Shown piece after piece: positions 10,714-19,601 of a DNA stretch of 64,000 nt. The DNA comes from Halomonas sp. YLGW01 (lineage in GTDB: Bacteria > Pseudomonadota > Gammaproteobacteria > Pseudomonadales > Halomonadaceae). Position numbers and translations under genes: made by a program. The notes under the pieces were generated by a model. It searched no databases. It was not told the origin of the DNA and was given only the letters and a program-made list of their open reading frames with translations. Location of the stretch: assembly GCF_014840935.1 (NCBI RefSeq), contig NZ_CP062005.1, forward strand, positions 1,860,001 through 1,924,000. The letters are read 5' to 3'. How positions within the stretch are numbered: position 1 is the first letter of the stretch; every line of letters begins with the position of its first letter.

Positions 10714-12065
10714 CAGGCCTCTTTCTCGATAGTGGTGAGGTTGTCACGCAGGATGGGACCGTACTCATACTTGCCGGGGCACACATAGGTGCACAGCGCC
10801 AGGTCCTCTTCATCCAGTTCCAGACAACCCAACTGCATGGCAGTTTCAATATCGCCAACGATCAGCGAGCGCAGCAGCTGAGTGGGCAGGATATCCAGCG
10901 GCATGACGGTCTCGTAGTTGCCGACCGGTACCATGGCACGCTCGGAGCCATTGGTGGAGGTATCCGGGGCATACTTGTTGAGCCCGAGGATCTTCGACAG
11001 ATAGATGCCCATCACCGAGTGGCGGTTGGTGCCCGTGGACAACCAGCCCATGAAGGCACGCTTGTTACCCTCTTCCAGCAGGCTGAGCTGGTTGTGGAAA
11101 CGCCCCACATAGCACAGTGCGCCTTCGGCGATGGCGCCGGAGAACACCGAACCGGAGATCACCCGGGTATCGTCAGGCTTATTGACCTCACCGGCCAGCA
11201 GCTCATCGGTACTGGCGCCGATGCGAGTGCGCAGCATCCGCGGCTTCTCGGCTCGCGGCCCGCCGATGGCGACCACGCGGCTGACATCCAGCTTGCCTTC
11301 GGCAAACAGCTTGCCGACCGCGATCACATCCTGGTAGCCGATATGCCAGACCTGCTTGTGCAGGGCCACCGGCGACAGGTGATGGATATGCGTCCCCACC
11401 AGACCGGCCGGGTGCGGGCCACCGAAGCTCTCGACCTGCACCTTGTCCACCTGGCTGCCGGGCAGCTTGGCATCCGGTGCCTGGCACAGGAACACCTTGC
11501 CCTCGGTCAGCCGCGAGAGCACCTTGAGGCCATTTTCGAAGGCCTCGGGCGCCTCGTTAATGATGACGGCAGGATCCGGACTGAGCGGATGGGTATCGAC
11601 GGCGGTGACGAAGATGCTTTCCGGCACGGCGTCGAGTGCCGGCGTCCGCGAGAACGGCCGTGTGCGTAGGGCCGTCCACAGGCCCGACTCGACCAGCTGG
11701 TCGACGACCACCTGACGGTCGAGGCTGACCAGCTTGCCGGCCTCATGGGCCGTGAACTCGACGGCTTCTTCCGCGTTTTCATCAACCTTGATCACCACCG
11801 ACAGCAGCTTGCGCTTCTCCCCGCGGTTGATCGCCACCACTTCACCTGCCGCCGGCGCGGTGAACCGCACGCCGTCGATCTTCTTGTCGGTGAAGAGCAG
11901 CTGGCCTAGTTTGACGCTGTCCCCCTCCCGGACCTCCATGGTCGGCTTCATGCCGACATAGTCGGTGCCCAGGATGGCCACGTGACGAACCGGGCGCGCA
12001 TCCTCGATGCGCTGCTCGGGCGCCCCCGTGATGGGGAGATCCAGGCCTCGTTTGACTTCGATCAT
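10713..12065 (-). CDS. nqrA: Na+-NQR subunit A
   Basis: A 450-residue soluble cytoplasmic subunit, first gene of the nqr operon. The N-terminal biotinyl-lipoyl-like fold ([18 protein letters not shown] and the [26 protein letters not shown] segment) and the C-terminal region with [26 protein letters not shown] are typical. It lacks the Fe-S cysteines found in the related RsxC, as expected for NqrA. The leader before the ATG is about 165 bases if the TATAAT at 12238-12243 is the promoter. Confidence 0.97.
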   Translation of the reverse strand: MIEVKRGLDLPITGAPEQRIEDARPVRHVAILGTDYVGMKPTMEVREGDSVKLGQLLFTDKKIDGVRFTAPAAGEVVAINRGEKRKLLSVVIKVDENAEEAVEFTAHEAGKLVSLDRQVVVDQLVESGLWTALRTRPFSRTPALDAVPESIFVTAVDTHPLSPDPAVIINEAPEAFENGLKVLSRLTEGKVFLCQAPDAKLPGSQVDKVQVESFGGPHPAGLVGTHIHHLSPVALHKQVWHIGYQDVIAVGKLFAEGKLDVSRVVAIGGPRAEKPRMLRTRIGASTDELLAGEVNKPDDTRVISGSVFSGAIAEGALCYVGRFHNQLSLLEEGNKRAFMGWLSTGTNRHSVMGIYLSKILGLNKYAPDTSTNGSERAMVPVGNYETVMPLDILPTQLLRSLIVGDIETAMQLGCLELDEEDLALCTYVCPGKYEYGPILRDNLTTIEKEA

Positions 12066-12199
12066 AGACTCGCCCAGTTATCGGCTCTGATTTGTCAGGA
12101 AAGAGGTTCGAAAGACGCACATCCCCGATTAGCGCCGGATGGCACCAAGGGTCGCGGTCACGGTGTTCGAATTCTTTTCTTATCAGAAGGTTGTCAGTT

Positions 12200-12220
12200 C
12201 GGTCCGCCTTGAACGGACCG
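12200..12220 (-). promoter_or_regulatory. Inverted repeat at the start of the nqrA leader
   Basis: CGGTCCG and CGGACCG, 7-bp perfect arms with a 7-base spacer, about 18 bases downstream of the TATAAT. It would lie at or just after the transcript start, where it could be an operator or a 5' hairpin. No regulator can be named. Confidence 0.4.
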
Positions 12221-12237
12221 CCCCTAAAATCTCGGTC

Positions 12238-12243
12238 ATTATA
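12238..12243 (-). promoter_or_regulatory. Candidate -10 element of the nqr operon
   Basis: Perfect TATAAT on the minus strand. No good -35 is found at 16-18 bases (best TGGTCT, 3 of 6), so the promoter may need an activator. The flanking bases form ATTATAAT, which is self-complementary. Confidence 0.45.
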
Positions 12244-12385
12244 ATGACATGGGAAACGAAAGACCACACGCCCTAAGGTAGCATGCGGCCTGACGACGAC
12301 GCGGGATGCGACGCCCATGGGCGGAGACAGGGAGTAGCGCAAGGCCGCCAACGCTCCAAGCTCAGGAGCGACTGGAAAACGCAAA

Positions 12386-12409
12386 GCGCCCAGGCGGGAG
12401 CCTGGGCGC
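12386..12409 (-). terminator. Intrinsic terminator of gap
   Basis: Perfect 10-bp stem GCGCCCAGGC / GCCTGGGCGC with a 4-base loop, followed on the minus strand by TTTGCGTTTT. It lies about 70 bases after the gap stop and separates gap from nqr transcription. Confidence 0.75.
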
Positions 12410-12477
12410 AGGAGCGGTGAAACGAGCGGGCAACAGTCGCGATGCCGTCAATCGCGATACCGTCAGTCGCGGTGGTA

Positions 12478-13941
12478 TCAGTCGCGATCCATGGGGAAGG
12501 CGAGGAAGCTCACGTTGGACATGTGCTGCAGGATGCGAACCACCTGGCAGCTGTAGCCGAACTCGTTGTCGTACCAGACATAGAGCACCGCGTTCTTGTC
12601 CTCGGCAATGGTGGCCTTGGCATCGACGATGCCGGCATGCCGGTTGCCGACGAAGTCCGACGACACGACCTCGGACGAGTCCACGAAGTCGATCTGTTTC
12701 TGCATCGGGGAATGAATGGCCATGCGCCGCAGGTGGTCGTTGAGCGACTCGGCGTCGGTGCCCTGATGCAGGTTCAAGTTAAGGATCGCCATCGACACAT
12801 TCGGTGTCGGCACCCGGATGGCATTGCCCGTCAGCTTGCCCGACAGTTCCGGTAGCGCCTTGGCGACGGCCTTGGCGGCCCCGGTCTCGGTCAGCACCAT
12901 GTTCAGCGGTGCGCTGCGACCCCGACGGTCGCCCTTGTGGTAGTTGTCGATCAGGTTCTGGTCGTTGGTGTAGGAGTGCACCGTCTCCACATGGCCGTGC
13001 TCGATGCCGAACTTGTCGTTGAGCGCCTTGAGGACCGGGACGATGGCGTTGGTGGTGCAGGACGCCGCCGAGACGATGCGATCCTCGCGGGCGATGTCGG
13101 TGTGATTGATGCCATAGACGACGTTCTTGACCTCTCCCTTGCCCGGGGCGGTCAGGAGCGCCTTGGCCACCCCCTTGCAGGCCAGATGCTGCCCCAGGCC
13201 CTCTTCGTCACGCCACATGCCGGTATTGTCGACCACGATGGCCTTATCGATGCCATAGGCGGTGTAGTCGATCTCGCTCGGGGCGTTGGCGTAGATCACC
13301 TTGATGTAGTTGCCGTTGACGATCAGGGCGCTGTTGTCGTGATCGACGCTGATGGTGCCCGAGAAGGGACCGTGCACGGAATCACGTCGCAGCAGGCTGG
13401 CACGCTTCTCCAGATCCTTGGCCAGATCGCCCCGCCCTCGCACCACGATGGCTCTCAGACGCAGTAGGTTACCGCCGCCGGCCTTCTCGACCAGGATGCG
13501 CGCCAGGATGCGGCCGATGCGGCCAAAGCCATAGAGCACCACGTCCTTGGGCTCGCCGTTGCCCTTCACCTCGCAGTGCCCGCCGACGATCTCGGCCAGC
13601 TCCTGCTCGAGGAAGGCCGAGACATCATTGAACTGGCTGCGCTTGAAGGCCACCGCCAGCTTGCCGACATCCACATGCGCCGGCCCGAGATTGAGCTCGC
13701 TCATCGCCTTGACCAAGGGAAAGGTATCCCGGACGGAAAGCTCGGTGCCCTCGACCTTCTTGACGAAGCGATGGTCCTTGAGGATGCGGATCACCGACTG
13801 ATTAATCAGCGAGCGACCGTAAAGCGAGGTAACGATATTGTACTGGCGGTACAGCTTGCCCAGCAGCGGAATCATCTCCTCTGCCAGTGCTTCATTGCTT
13901 TGCCATTCCTCGAAGACGGTATCGAGCATCTGCTGACTCAC
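12478..13941 (-). CDS. gap: Glyceraldehyde-3-phosphate dehydrogenase, long form with N-terminal extension
   Basis: A 487-residue member of the GAPDH family. About 130 extra residues precede the Rossmann motif VVLYGFGRIGRI (residues 134-145); classical GAPDH begins near this motif. The catalytic site ASCTTNAIVP places the nucleophile at Cys295. After the second strand the sequence reads AIVVRGRGD rather than the IND-like acidic loop of NAD-specific enzymes, which suggests use of NADP(H); this is inference. Long GAPDHs of this type sit next to mfd in Pseudomonas and are thought to serve gluconeogenesis. The start is GTG 13941, with AGAGAGG 8 bases upstream. A HexR-like palindrome lies about 150 bases upstream. 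Confidence 0.9.
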   Translation of the reverse strand: MSQQMLDTVFEEWQSNEALAEEMIPLLGKLYRQYNIVTSLYGRSLINQSVIRILKDHRFVKKVEGTELSVRDTFPLVKAMSELNLGPAHVDVGKLAVAFKRSQFNDVSAFLEQELAEIVGGHCEVKGNGEPKDVVLYGFGRIGRILARILVEKAGGGNLLRLRAIVVRGRGDLAKDLEKRASLLRRDSVHGPFSGTISVDHDNSALIVNGNYIKVIYANAPSEIDYTAYGIDKAIVVDNTGMWRDEEGLGQHLACKGVAKALLTAPGKGEVKNVVYGINHTDIAREDRIVSAASCTTNAIVPVLKALNDKFGIEHGHVETVHSYTNDQNLIDNYHKGDRRGRSAPLNMVLTETGAAKAVAKALPELSGKLTGNAIRVPTPNVSMAILNLNLHQGTDAESLNDHLRRMAIHSPMQKQIDFVDSSEVVSSDFVGNRHAGIVDAKATIAEDKNAVLYVWYDNEFGYSCQVVRILQHMSNVSFLAFPMDRD

Positions 13942-14044
13942 GTGAAGGCCTCTCTATTAGGAGCGGAGCGTCGGACTGACATCACCACCGGGTGACACCG
14001 GACCGGCGCAAAAACAGGGTGTCGGAACAACACTAGACGAACGA

Positions 14045-14073
14045 ATTATCCGAATTGGTGAGAAAGGCCGCAA
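14045..14073 (-). promoter_or_regulatory. Candidate gap promoter
   Basis: On the minus strand a TTGCGG -35 (14068-14073) and GATAAT -10 (14045-14050; 5 of 6 consensus) are separated by 17 bases. The start would be about 100 bases before the GTG of gap. Confidence 0.45.
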
Positions 14074-14093
14074 TTACTGGATAGTCGCAGGCG

Positions 14094-14110
14094 CTGTAAG
14101 GCAATTACAG
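14094..14110. promoter_or_regulatory. HexR-like palindrome upstream of gap
   Basis: CTGTAA and TTACAG are perfect 6-bp arms around 5 bases. The core TGTAAGGCAATTACA keeps the outer TGTAA/TTACA arms and 15-base span of the HexR motif reported for gammaproteobacteria (TGTAATwwwATTACA). HexR controls gap, pyk and Entner-Doudoroff genes in that group. The site lies about 20 bases upstream of the candidate -35, a position that would fit activation better than repression of that promoter. Confidence 0.5.
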
Positions 14111-14256
14111 AAATGGCGACTTGACTACAAACACGAAATCGGCAGGTAGCCGATTCCTCTTCCGAAGTCGCTTCCGGCCCGCTAGAGTGGTTGGCCTGAG
14201 AGCGGCCAAGCGAGCCGCTTCCCCCTCTTCTTCCCGGTTGCGATCAAGACGACACC

Positions 14257-17200
14257 ATGCCGCATTTTTCACCACTCGACCCTCCTCGCCCCCAGGGGGT
14301 GCGCGACACGCTCTACTGGCAGGCGCCTCAGGGCAGCGCCGCACCGCTGGCCCTGGCGCGCCTGGCCGATGATGCGCCCTTGATGATCATCACCGCCGAT
14401 ACCGCCAGTGCCCAGCGCCTGGAAGATGACCTGCGGTTCTTCGCCAAGGTGCCGGTACTGCCCTTCCCCGACTGGGAGACGCTGCCCTATGACAGCTTCT
14501 CTCCTCATCAGGATATCGTCTCGTCACGCCTGCGCACCCTGAGAAGCCTGCACCAGGCCAGCGAAGGCATCGTGATCGTCCCCATCAACACCCTGATGCA
14601 GCGCCTGCCGCCCACCGAGTATATCGCCGGCCAGGTGCTGACCCTCAGGGTCGGCATGACGATCGATCGCGAGGCATTTCGCGACACCCTGTCCCGAGCC
14701 GGCTATCGAGCCGTGGAAACCGTCTATGAACCCGGCGAGTACGCCCTGCGCGGCGCCCTGATTGACCTGTTCCCGATGGGCAGCGAGGCACCGCTGCGCC
14801 TGGACCTGTTCGATAACGAGCTCGATACCCTACGCCACTTCGACCCGGACACCCAGCGCAGCGAGGATAAGGTCGAGGCCGTCGAGCTGCTGCCGGCTCA
14901 CGAGTACCCCCTGACTCGCTCGGCCATCGCCTGCTTCCGCGAGGGCTTCGAGACCCTGTTCGATGTCGACCCGCGTCAATGCCCGCTCTACAACGATGCC
15001 CTCAAGGGGATCCCCTCCCCCGGCCTCGAACAGCATCTGCCGCTGTTCTTCGAGGACACCGCCACCCTCTTCGATCATCTGGTCGACGGCACCCGGGTCT
15101 CCCTGATGCCCGGCGTCTTCGAGGCCGCCGAGCACCACTGGGCATCGATCCAGAGCCGCTTCGAGAACCTGGGGGTCGACCCCACGCGCCCGCTACTGCC
15201 GCCTCACCGCGCCTTCGTGCCGGTGGCCGAAGTGTTCGCGGCGATCAAGCGGTCCCCGCGGGTCGAGCTGGTCACGGACGAAGATCACCCCCATGCACGG
15301 GCCAGCAACACGCACGCCGCCCCTTCGGTGGCCATCAATGCCCGCGCTCAGCAATCGCTTTCTGCGCTGTCGAGCTACCTGGAGGCCGAAGCGAAGACGC
15401 GCGCCCTGTTCGTCGCCGAATCCCGGGGGCGCCGCGAGGCCCTGGAAGAAACCCTGGCGCCACTGGGCCTGTCCATCCCCCATGTCAACGGCTGGAGTGA
15501 CTTCCTCGCCACCGACCACCGCCTCGCCATCACCGAGGGCAGCCTGGACGCCGGCCTCGCCATCGACGAGCCGGCGCTCGCGATCATCACCGAGACCGAG
15601 CTCTACGGCGAGGTGGTGCGCCAGAGCCGGCGCCGCGAAAAGGCCACCGACGACAGCGAACTGGCCATTCGCCATCTCTCCGAACTGCGCCCCGGCGCCC
15701 CAGTGGTCCACCACGCCCATGGCGTCGGCCGCTACCTGGGCCTCGAGACCCTTGAGGCCGGCGGTCAGGCGGCGGAATTCGTGGCCCTGGAATATGCCAA
15801 TGGCGCTCGCCTCTATGTCCCGGTCGACAGCCTGCACCTGATCTCCCGCTATGCCGGCGCCAGCGACGAACTGGCCCCGCTGCACAAGCTGGGCTCCGAT
15901 CAGTGGGACAAGGCCAAGAAGAAGGCCGCAGAGAAGGTGCGGGACACCGCCGCCGAACTGCTCGACGTCTACGCCCGTCGCGAGGCGCGGGAAGGCTTCG
16001 CCTGCGATCTCCCGGAATCGGAGTATGCCCGCTTCGCCGGAAGCTTCCCGTTCGAGGAGACACCCGACCAGCGGGCCGCCATCGAGGCGGTGATCGGCGA
16101 CATGACCGCGCCGCGGCCGATGGACCGCGTAGTCTGTGGCGATGTCGGCTTCGGCAAGACCGAGGTCGCCATGCGTGCCGCCTTCCTGGCGGTCAACGCC
16201 GGCCGGCAGGTGGTGGTGCTGGTGCCCACCACCCTGCTCGCCCAGCAGCATTTCGAGAACTTCCGCGACCGCTTCGCCGACACGGCGGTGCAGATCGAAC
16301 TGATTTCCCGCTTCACCGGCGGCAAGAGCCAGGACAAGGCTCTCGAGCGCATCCAGGACGGGCGCGCCGACATCGTGATCGGCACCCATAAACTGCTGTC
16401 AAAGAGCATGAAGCTGCCCAACATGGGCCTCTTGATCATCGATGAGGAGCATCGTTTCGGGGTCGCCCAGAAGGAACGGCTGAAGAACCTGCGGGCCGAG
16501 GTCGACATCCTGACCCTCACCGCCACGCCGATTCCCCGCACCCTCAACATGGCCATGAGCGGCATTCGCGACCTGTCGATCATCGCCACGCCGCCGGCCA
16601 AGCGCCTGTCGGTCAAGACCTTCGTCCAGCAGCGCAACGAGCCGGTGATCAAAGAGGCGATCCTGCGAGAGATCCTCCGCGGCGGCCAGGTCTATGTGCT
16701 GCACAACGAGGTCAAGACCATCGAGACCACCGCCGAGCAGGTACGCGAACTGGTGCCCGAGGCGCGGGTCGGCGTGGCCCACGGCCAGCTCCCAGAGCGC
16801 AGTCTCGAGCGCGTCATGTCGGACTTCTATCACAAGCGCTTCAACGTGCTGGTCTGCTCCACCATCATCGAGACCGGCATCGATGTGCCGAGTGCCAACA
16901 CCATCGTCATCGAGCGTGCCGACAAGTTCGGACTCGCTCAGCTTCACCAGCTGCGCGGTCGGGTCGGACGCAGTCACCACCAGGCCTATGCCTACCTGCT
17001 GACGCCGCCGCCGCGCAGCATGACCAAGGATGCGATCAAGCGCCTGGAGGCCATCGGCGAAGCCGAGGACCTGGGCGCCGGCTTCACCCTGGCCAGCCAC
17101 GACATGGAGATTCGCGGCGCCGGCGAGCTGCTGGGGGACGAACAGAGCGGCCAGATGGAGACCATCGGCTATAGTCTCTACATGCAGATGCTGGACCGCG

Positions 17201-17706
17201 CCGTGAAGGCCATTCGTGCCGGCAAGACGCCCAATATCGAGGCCCCGCTGGACGAAGGGGTGGAAATCAAGCTCAACCTGCCGGCGCTGATCCCCGACGA
17301 CTACCTGCACGACGTGCAGCAACGCCTGGTGATGTACAAACGCATCGCTAGCGCGGAAAATGCCACCGAGCTCAAGGAACTGCAGGTCGAGCTGATCGAC
17401 CGCTTCGGCCTGCTGCCGGCCCCGCTCAAGACCCTGCTGCGCCAGACGCGTCTGCGTCAGCGGGCCGAACAGCTCGGCATCACCCGCCTGGAAGCCGGCG
17501 AGCAGCGCGGCCGGGTCGTTTTCGGCTCGGGCACCGCGGTCGATCCCATGACCCTGGTCAGCCTGATCCAGAAGGACCCCGTACATTATCGCCTCGACGG
17601 CGCCGACACCCTGCGCTTCGAGGCCGACATGGCCAACGAGGAGGCTCGCTTCCAGACAGTGGAAGGCCTGCTCGACCGACTCAACCGCAAGACCGAGGCG
17701 GCCTAG
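14257..17706 (+). CDS. mfd: Transcription-repair coupling factor Mfd
   Basis: An 1149-residue ATP-dependent translocase that removes stalled RNA polymerase and recruits UvrA. The N-terminal UvrB-like domains span residues 1-340 (with FPDWETLPYDSFSPHQDIVSSR-type sequence), and the RNA polymerase interaction domain (about 475-545) follows a divergent D3 region. Helicase motifs are intact: GDVGFGKTEVA (Walker A), LLIIDEEHRFG (DEEH box), TLTATPIPRTL and the RecG-like TRG region with RGRVGRS. Length is the usual 1150. It probably shares a transcript with the following L,D-transpeptidase gene, 25 bases downstream. Confidence 0.97.
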   Translation: MPHFSPLDPPRPQGVRDTLYWQAPQGSAAPLALARLADDAPLMIITADTASAQRLEDDLRFFAKVPVLPFPDWETLPYDSFSPHQDIVSSRLRTLRSLHQASEGIVIVPINTLMQRLPPTEYIAGQVLTLRVGMTIDREAFRDTLSRAGYRAVETVYEPGEYALRGALIDLFPMGSEAPLRLDLFDNELDTLRHFDPDTQRSEDKVEAVELLPAHEYPLTRSAIACFREGFETLFDVDPRQCPLYNDALKGIPSPGLEQHLPLFFEDTATLFDHLVDGTRVSLMPGVFEAAEHHWASIQSRFENLGVDPTRPLLPPHRAFVPVAEVFAAIKRSPRVELVTDEDHPHARASNTHAAPSVAINARAQQSLSALSSYLEAEAKTRALFVAESRGRREALEETLAPLGLSIPHVNGWSDFLATDHRLAITEGSLDAGLAIDEPALAIITETELYGEVVRQSRRREKATDDSELAIRHLSELRPGAPVVHHAHGVGRYLGLETLEAGGQAAEFVALEYANGARLYVPVDSLHLISRYAGASDELAPLHKLGSDQWDKAKKKAAEKVRDTAAELLDVYARREAREGFACDLPESEYARFAGSFPFEETPDQRAAIEAVIGDMTAPRPMDRVVCGDVGFGKTEVAMRAAFLAVNAGRQVVVLVPTTLLAQQHFENFRDRFADTAVQIELISRFTGGKSQDKALERIQDGRADIVIGTHKLLSKSMKLPNMGLLIIDEEHRFGVAQKERLKNLRAEVDILTLTATPIPRTLNMAMSGIRDLSIIATPPAKRLSVKTFVQQRNEPVIKEAILREILRGGQVYVLHNEVKTIETTAEQVRELVPEARVGVAHGQLPERSLERVMSDFYHKRFNVLVCSTIIETGIDVPSANTIVIERADKFGLAQLHQLRGRVGRSHHQAYAYLLTPPPRSMTKDAIKRLEAIGEAEDLGAGFTLASHDMEIRGAGELLGDEQSGQMETIGYSLYMQMLDRAVKAIRAGKTPNIEAPLDEGVEIKLNLPALIPDDYLHDVQQRLVMYKRIASAENATELKELQVELIDRFGLLPAPLKTLLRQTRLRQRAEQLGITRLEAGEQRGRVVFGSGTAVDPMTLVSLIQKDPVHYRLDGADTLRFEADMANEEARFQTVEGLLDRLNRKTEAA

Positions 17707-17731
17707 GCACTCCTGCCGGGCCGAGACCAAG

Positions 17732-18892
17732 ATGAGCAATGCAATGAAAGCAAGAACCCACGCCCGTGATGTCACGGGCCCCTGGCGTCTGACGCTTGCC
17801 GGCCTGCTGCTGGCCCTACCCCTGTCCTTGACGCCTATCACGGCACTGGGGGCAGATGACGCCCAGACGCCCCAAGGCGCCGAGGTGAGCAAGGACGCTG
17901 GCGACCAGGCCTGGCCGCAAGGCCACTACCCGCTGCCCGAGGACGGCGATATCGTCGGCGAGACCTCGACCATGATCGCCGAGGCCTCCGATACTCTGCT
18001 CGACATCGGTCGACGCCATGGCATCGGCTATGAAGAGATGCGACGCGCCAACCCGGATGTGAATGTCTGGTACCCCGGGGAAGGCACCGAGATCGTGATT
18101 CCCTCGCGCTTCATCCTGCCTCCCGGCGCGCGGGAAGGCGTGGTGGTGAACGTGGCCGAGATGCGCATCTACTTCTTCCCGGAACCCAAGGATGGCGAGA
18201 CACCCCGCGTCGAGACCTACCCGGTCAGCGTCGGGCGCATGGACTGGAAGACGCCGCTGGGCACCACCTCGATCACCCAGATGGTCAAGAACCCGGCCTG
18301 GTACCCGCCCCAGTCGATCATCAAGGAACATGCCGAGGACGGCCGCGGCGAGCTGCCAAGGGTCGTACCGGCAGGCCCAGACAACCCACTGGGCTCACGC
18401 AAGATGCGCCTCAACATTCCCGGCTACCTGATCCATGGCACCAACCGTCCGGACGGGATCGGCATGCGGGTCACCCATGGCTGCATCCGCATGCTGCCGG
18501 AAGACGTCGAGGCCCTGTTCGAAAAGGTCGGCGTCGGCACCCAGGTCCGCCTGATCAACAAACCCTTCAAGCTGGGCTGGTCCGACGGCACCCTCTACGT
18601 CCAGGCCTACCCGTATCTGGACGAAGAGGATGGCACCACCGTCGAGCGCATCACCAATGCCCTACAGCAGGTCGACGAGGAGGTGACCGGGCTGGATTAC
18701 CCCGTCGACTATGCTCGCCTGCGCGACGTGGTCGAGGTACCCGGCGGCCTGCCGGTGGCGCTCGAGTATACCGCTCCCCCCGAGCCGACACGCCCCGCCA
18801 AGACACTCTACGAGCGTCTGGAGCTGATCGCAGCCGATACGTCGGAGACCGTCAACGTGCGGGCGGCCAAGGCGCTCGTCGAGCGCAGCTGA
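17732..18892 (+). CDS. LysM-YkuD L,D-transpeptidase (ErfK/YbiS type)
   Basis: A 386-residue periplasmic enzyme. A signal peptide (hydrophobic residues about 25-40, ending near Ala-Leu-Gly-Ala) is followed by a LysM peptidoglycan-binding module (about residues 85-125; DTLLDIGRRHGIGYEEMRRANPDVN). The YkuD catalytic domain follows, with YLIHGTNRPDGIGMRVTHGCIRM, which carries the catalytic His and Cys of the HGC motif. Enzymes of this family either attach Braun lipoprotein to peptidoglycan or make 3-3 crosslinks. An Lpp/OprI-like gene lies just downstream on the other strand, which favours the lipoprotein-anchoring role; this is inference. Start alternatives are ATG 17732 and ATG 17744. Confidence 0.9.
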   Translation: MSNAMKARTHARDVTGPWRLTLAGLLLALPLSLTPITALGADDAQTPQGAEVSKDAGDQAWPQGHYPLPEDGDIVGETSTMIAEASDTLLDIGRRHGIGYEEMRRANPDVNVWYPGEGTEIVIPSRFILPPGAREGVVVNVAEMRIYFFPEPKDGETPRVETYPVSVGRMDWKTPLGTTSITQMVKNPAWYPPQSIIKEHAEDGRGELPRVVPAGPDNPLGSRKMRLNIPGYLIHGTNRPDGIGMRVTHGCIRMLPEDVEALFEKVGVGTQVRLINKPFKLGWSDGTLYVQAYPYLDEEDGTTVERITNALQQVDEEVTGLDYPVDYARLRDVVEVPGGLPVALEYTAPPEPTRPAKTLYERLELIAADTSETVNVRAAKALVERS

Positions 18893-18896
18893 ACCA

Positions 18897-18921
18897 TGGC
18901 CGGCCCCTGAAGGGCCGGCCA
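18897..18921 (+). terminator. Hairpin after the L,D-transpeptidase gene
   Basis: Perfect 10-bp stem TGGCCGGCCC / GGGCCGGCCA, loop of 5, starting 4 bases after the stop. There is no T-tract, so it may act as a 3' stabilising stem or a weak terminator. Confidence 0.5.
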
Positions 18922-18948
18922 GCCCCCCTGCTTCGCCTGCACACGAAT

Positions 18949-18973
18949 ATCGCCCCGCTTGAAGCGGGGCGAT
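18949..18973. terminator. Second hairpin downstream of the L,D-transpeptidase gene
   Basis: ATCGCCCCGCT and AGCGGGGCGAT form a perfect 11-bp stem with a 3-base loop. No T-tract follows on either strand. Together with the hairpins at 18897 and 19061 it makes three strong stems in 190 bases between convergent genes. Confidence 0.45.
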
Positions 18974-19060
18974 GTCTGCACGCTCGATGCGAGCGCCAGG
19001 CAGACCACCTCCTGATACCCGAGCGTTGCGACAAGGGCATCACCAGTACATAACCACAAA

Positions 19061-19086
19061 AAAGCCCTGCCATATGGCAGGGCTTT
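19061..19086. terminator. Intrinsic terminator of the lipoprotein gene (bidirectional)
   Basis: Perfect 11-bp stem AAAGCCCTGCC / GGCAGGGCTTT with loop ATAT. On the minus strand the stem runs into six T (complement of 19058-19063), a textbook terminator 48 bases after the lipoprotein stop. Confidence 0.9.
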
Positions 19087-19133
19087 CGCGTTGCGGACCA
19101 GGTGCATTTGCCGCCTGGCCTGCGACGGCATGC

Positions 19134-19403
19134 TTACTTGCGCATGGAGCGCTCGAACATGCGGTCCATGGCCTGACGGTTTTCCTGGGCCATCTGCATG
19201 GCGGCCTGGGCGTCGCGCTGAGCCTGGTTGGCAGTGTTCAGTGCACGGTTGGCAGTGCTGTTCGCCTGAGCGGCGTCAGCCTTGGCTTCCTCGGCAGTCA
19301 TACGAACTTCTTCCAGAGCACCGGTAGAAGCACAACCCGCCAGAACGGCCAGAGAGGCGGCTGCAGCGGTCAGCTTCAGAGTATTCTTGATGGACTTAGA
19401 CAT
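19134..19403 (-). CDS. Lpp/OprI-like major outer-membrane lipoprotein
   Basis: An 89-residue precursor. A lysine-rich start and hydrophobic core end in the lipobox LAGC, so Cys24 would be lipidated. The 66-residue mature chain is Ala-rich with heptad spacing (EEAKADAAQANSTANRALNTANQAQRDAQAAMQ), a long helix as in the Lpp trimer. It ends in Arg-Lys; the terminal Lys is the residue through which Lpp is linked to peptidoglycan by L,D-transpeptidases. Size and ending resemble Pseudomonas OprI. Genes for two L,D-transpeptidases flank it. A clear promoter and a strong terminator make it monocistronic, as expected of an abundant protein. Confidence 0.88.
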   Translation of the reverse strand: MSKSIKNTLKLTAAAASLAVLAGCASTGALEEVRMTAEEAKADAAQANSTANRALNTANQAQRDAQAAMQMAQENRQAMDRMFERSMRK

Positions 19404-19546
19404 GGAGTTCTCCTTGAGGGTCTTCCTTGGTTAGCCGGGCATACCCGATGTCAATCAGGCCCCTGCTCGACTTTGTTATCGACGCAGGACACTGCCTCGA
19501 CACGACGACTCTGGCAACCCAGAACCGGTAGGTCAATGACCATTAC

Positions 19547-19572
19547 ATTATAGACACAACTCATTGTCTATA
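19547..19572 (-). promoter_or_regulatory. Candidate promoter of the lipoprotein gene with inverted repeat
   Basis: On the minus strand a perfect TATAAT occupies 19547-19552. It is overlapped by an 8-bp inverted repeat, TATAGACA (19549-19556) and TGTCTATA (19565-19572), with an 8-base spacer. No consensus -35 is visible. The leader to the ATG would be about 137 bases. Confidence 0.45.
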
Positions 19573-19601
19573 CGGAATAACAGCAACTTCCGTAGTGAAG
19601 A

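Larger units (their letters stand above)
12066..12477. other. Intergenic region between gap and nqrA
   Basis: This 412-base stretch has no supported gene. From high to low coordinate it holds a candidate nqr promoter, a 7-bp inverted repeat in the leader, and on the gap side an intrinsic terminator; these are listed separately. The part from about 12250 to 12380 contains nothing I can assign. Confidence 0.7.
13942..14256. other. Divergent intergenic region gap / mfd
   Basis: This 315-base region carries the promoter of gap and presumably that of mfd. I see a gap promoter candidate and a palindrome (listed separately). No gene is supported; short open frames here are not backed by ribosome sites. 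Confidence 0.7.

Noticed and set aside
14094-14110. LexA box upstream of gap/mfd (CTGT...ACAG)
   Set aside because: The arms are CTGT and ACAG, but they are 9 bases apart instead of 8 and the AT-rich core of LexA boxes is missing; HexR fits better.
16399-17892. A 497-codon minus-strand open frame opposite mfd
   Set aside because: High GC makes long antisense frames common; the plus strand carries a complete mfd with all helicase motifs.
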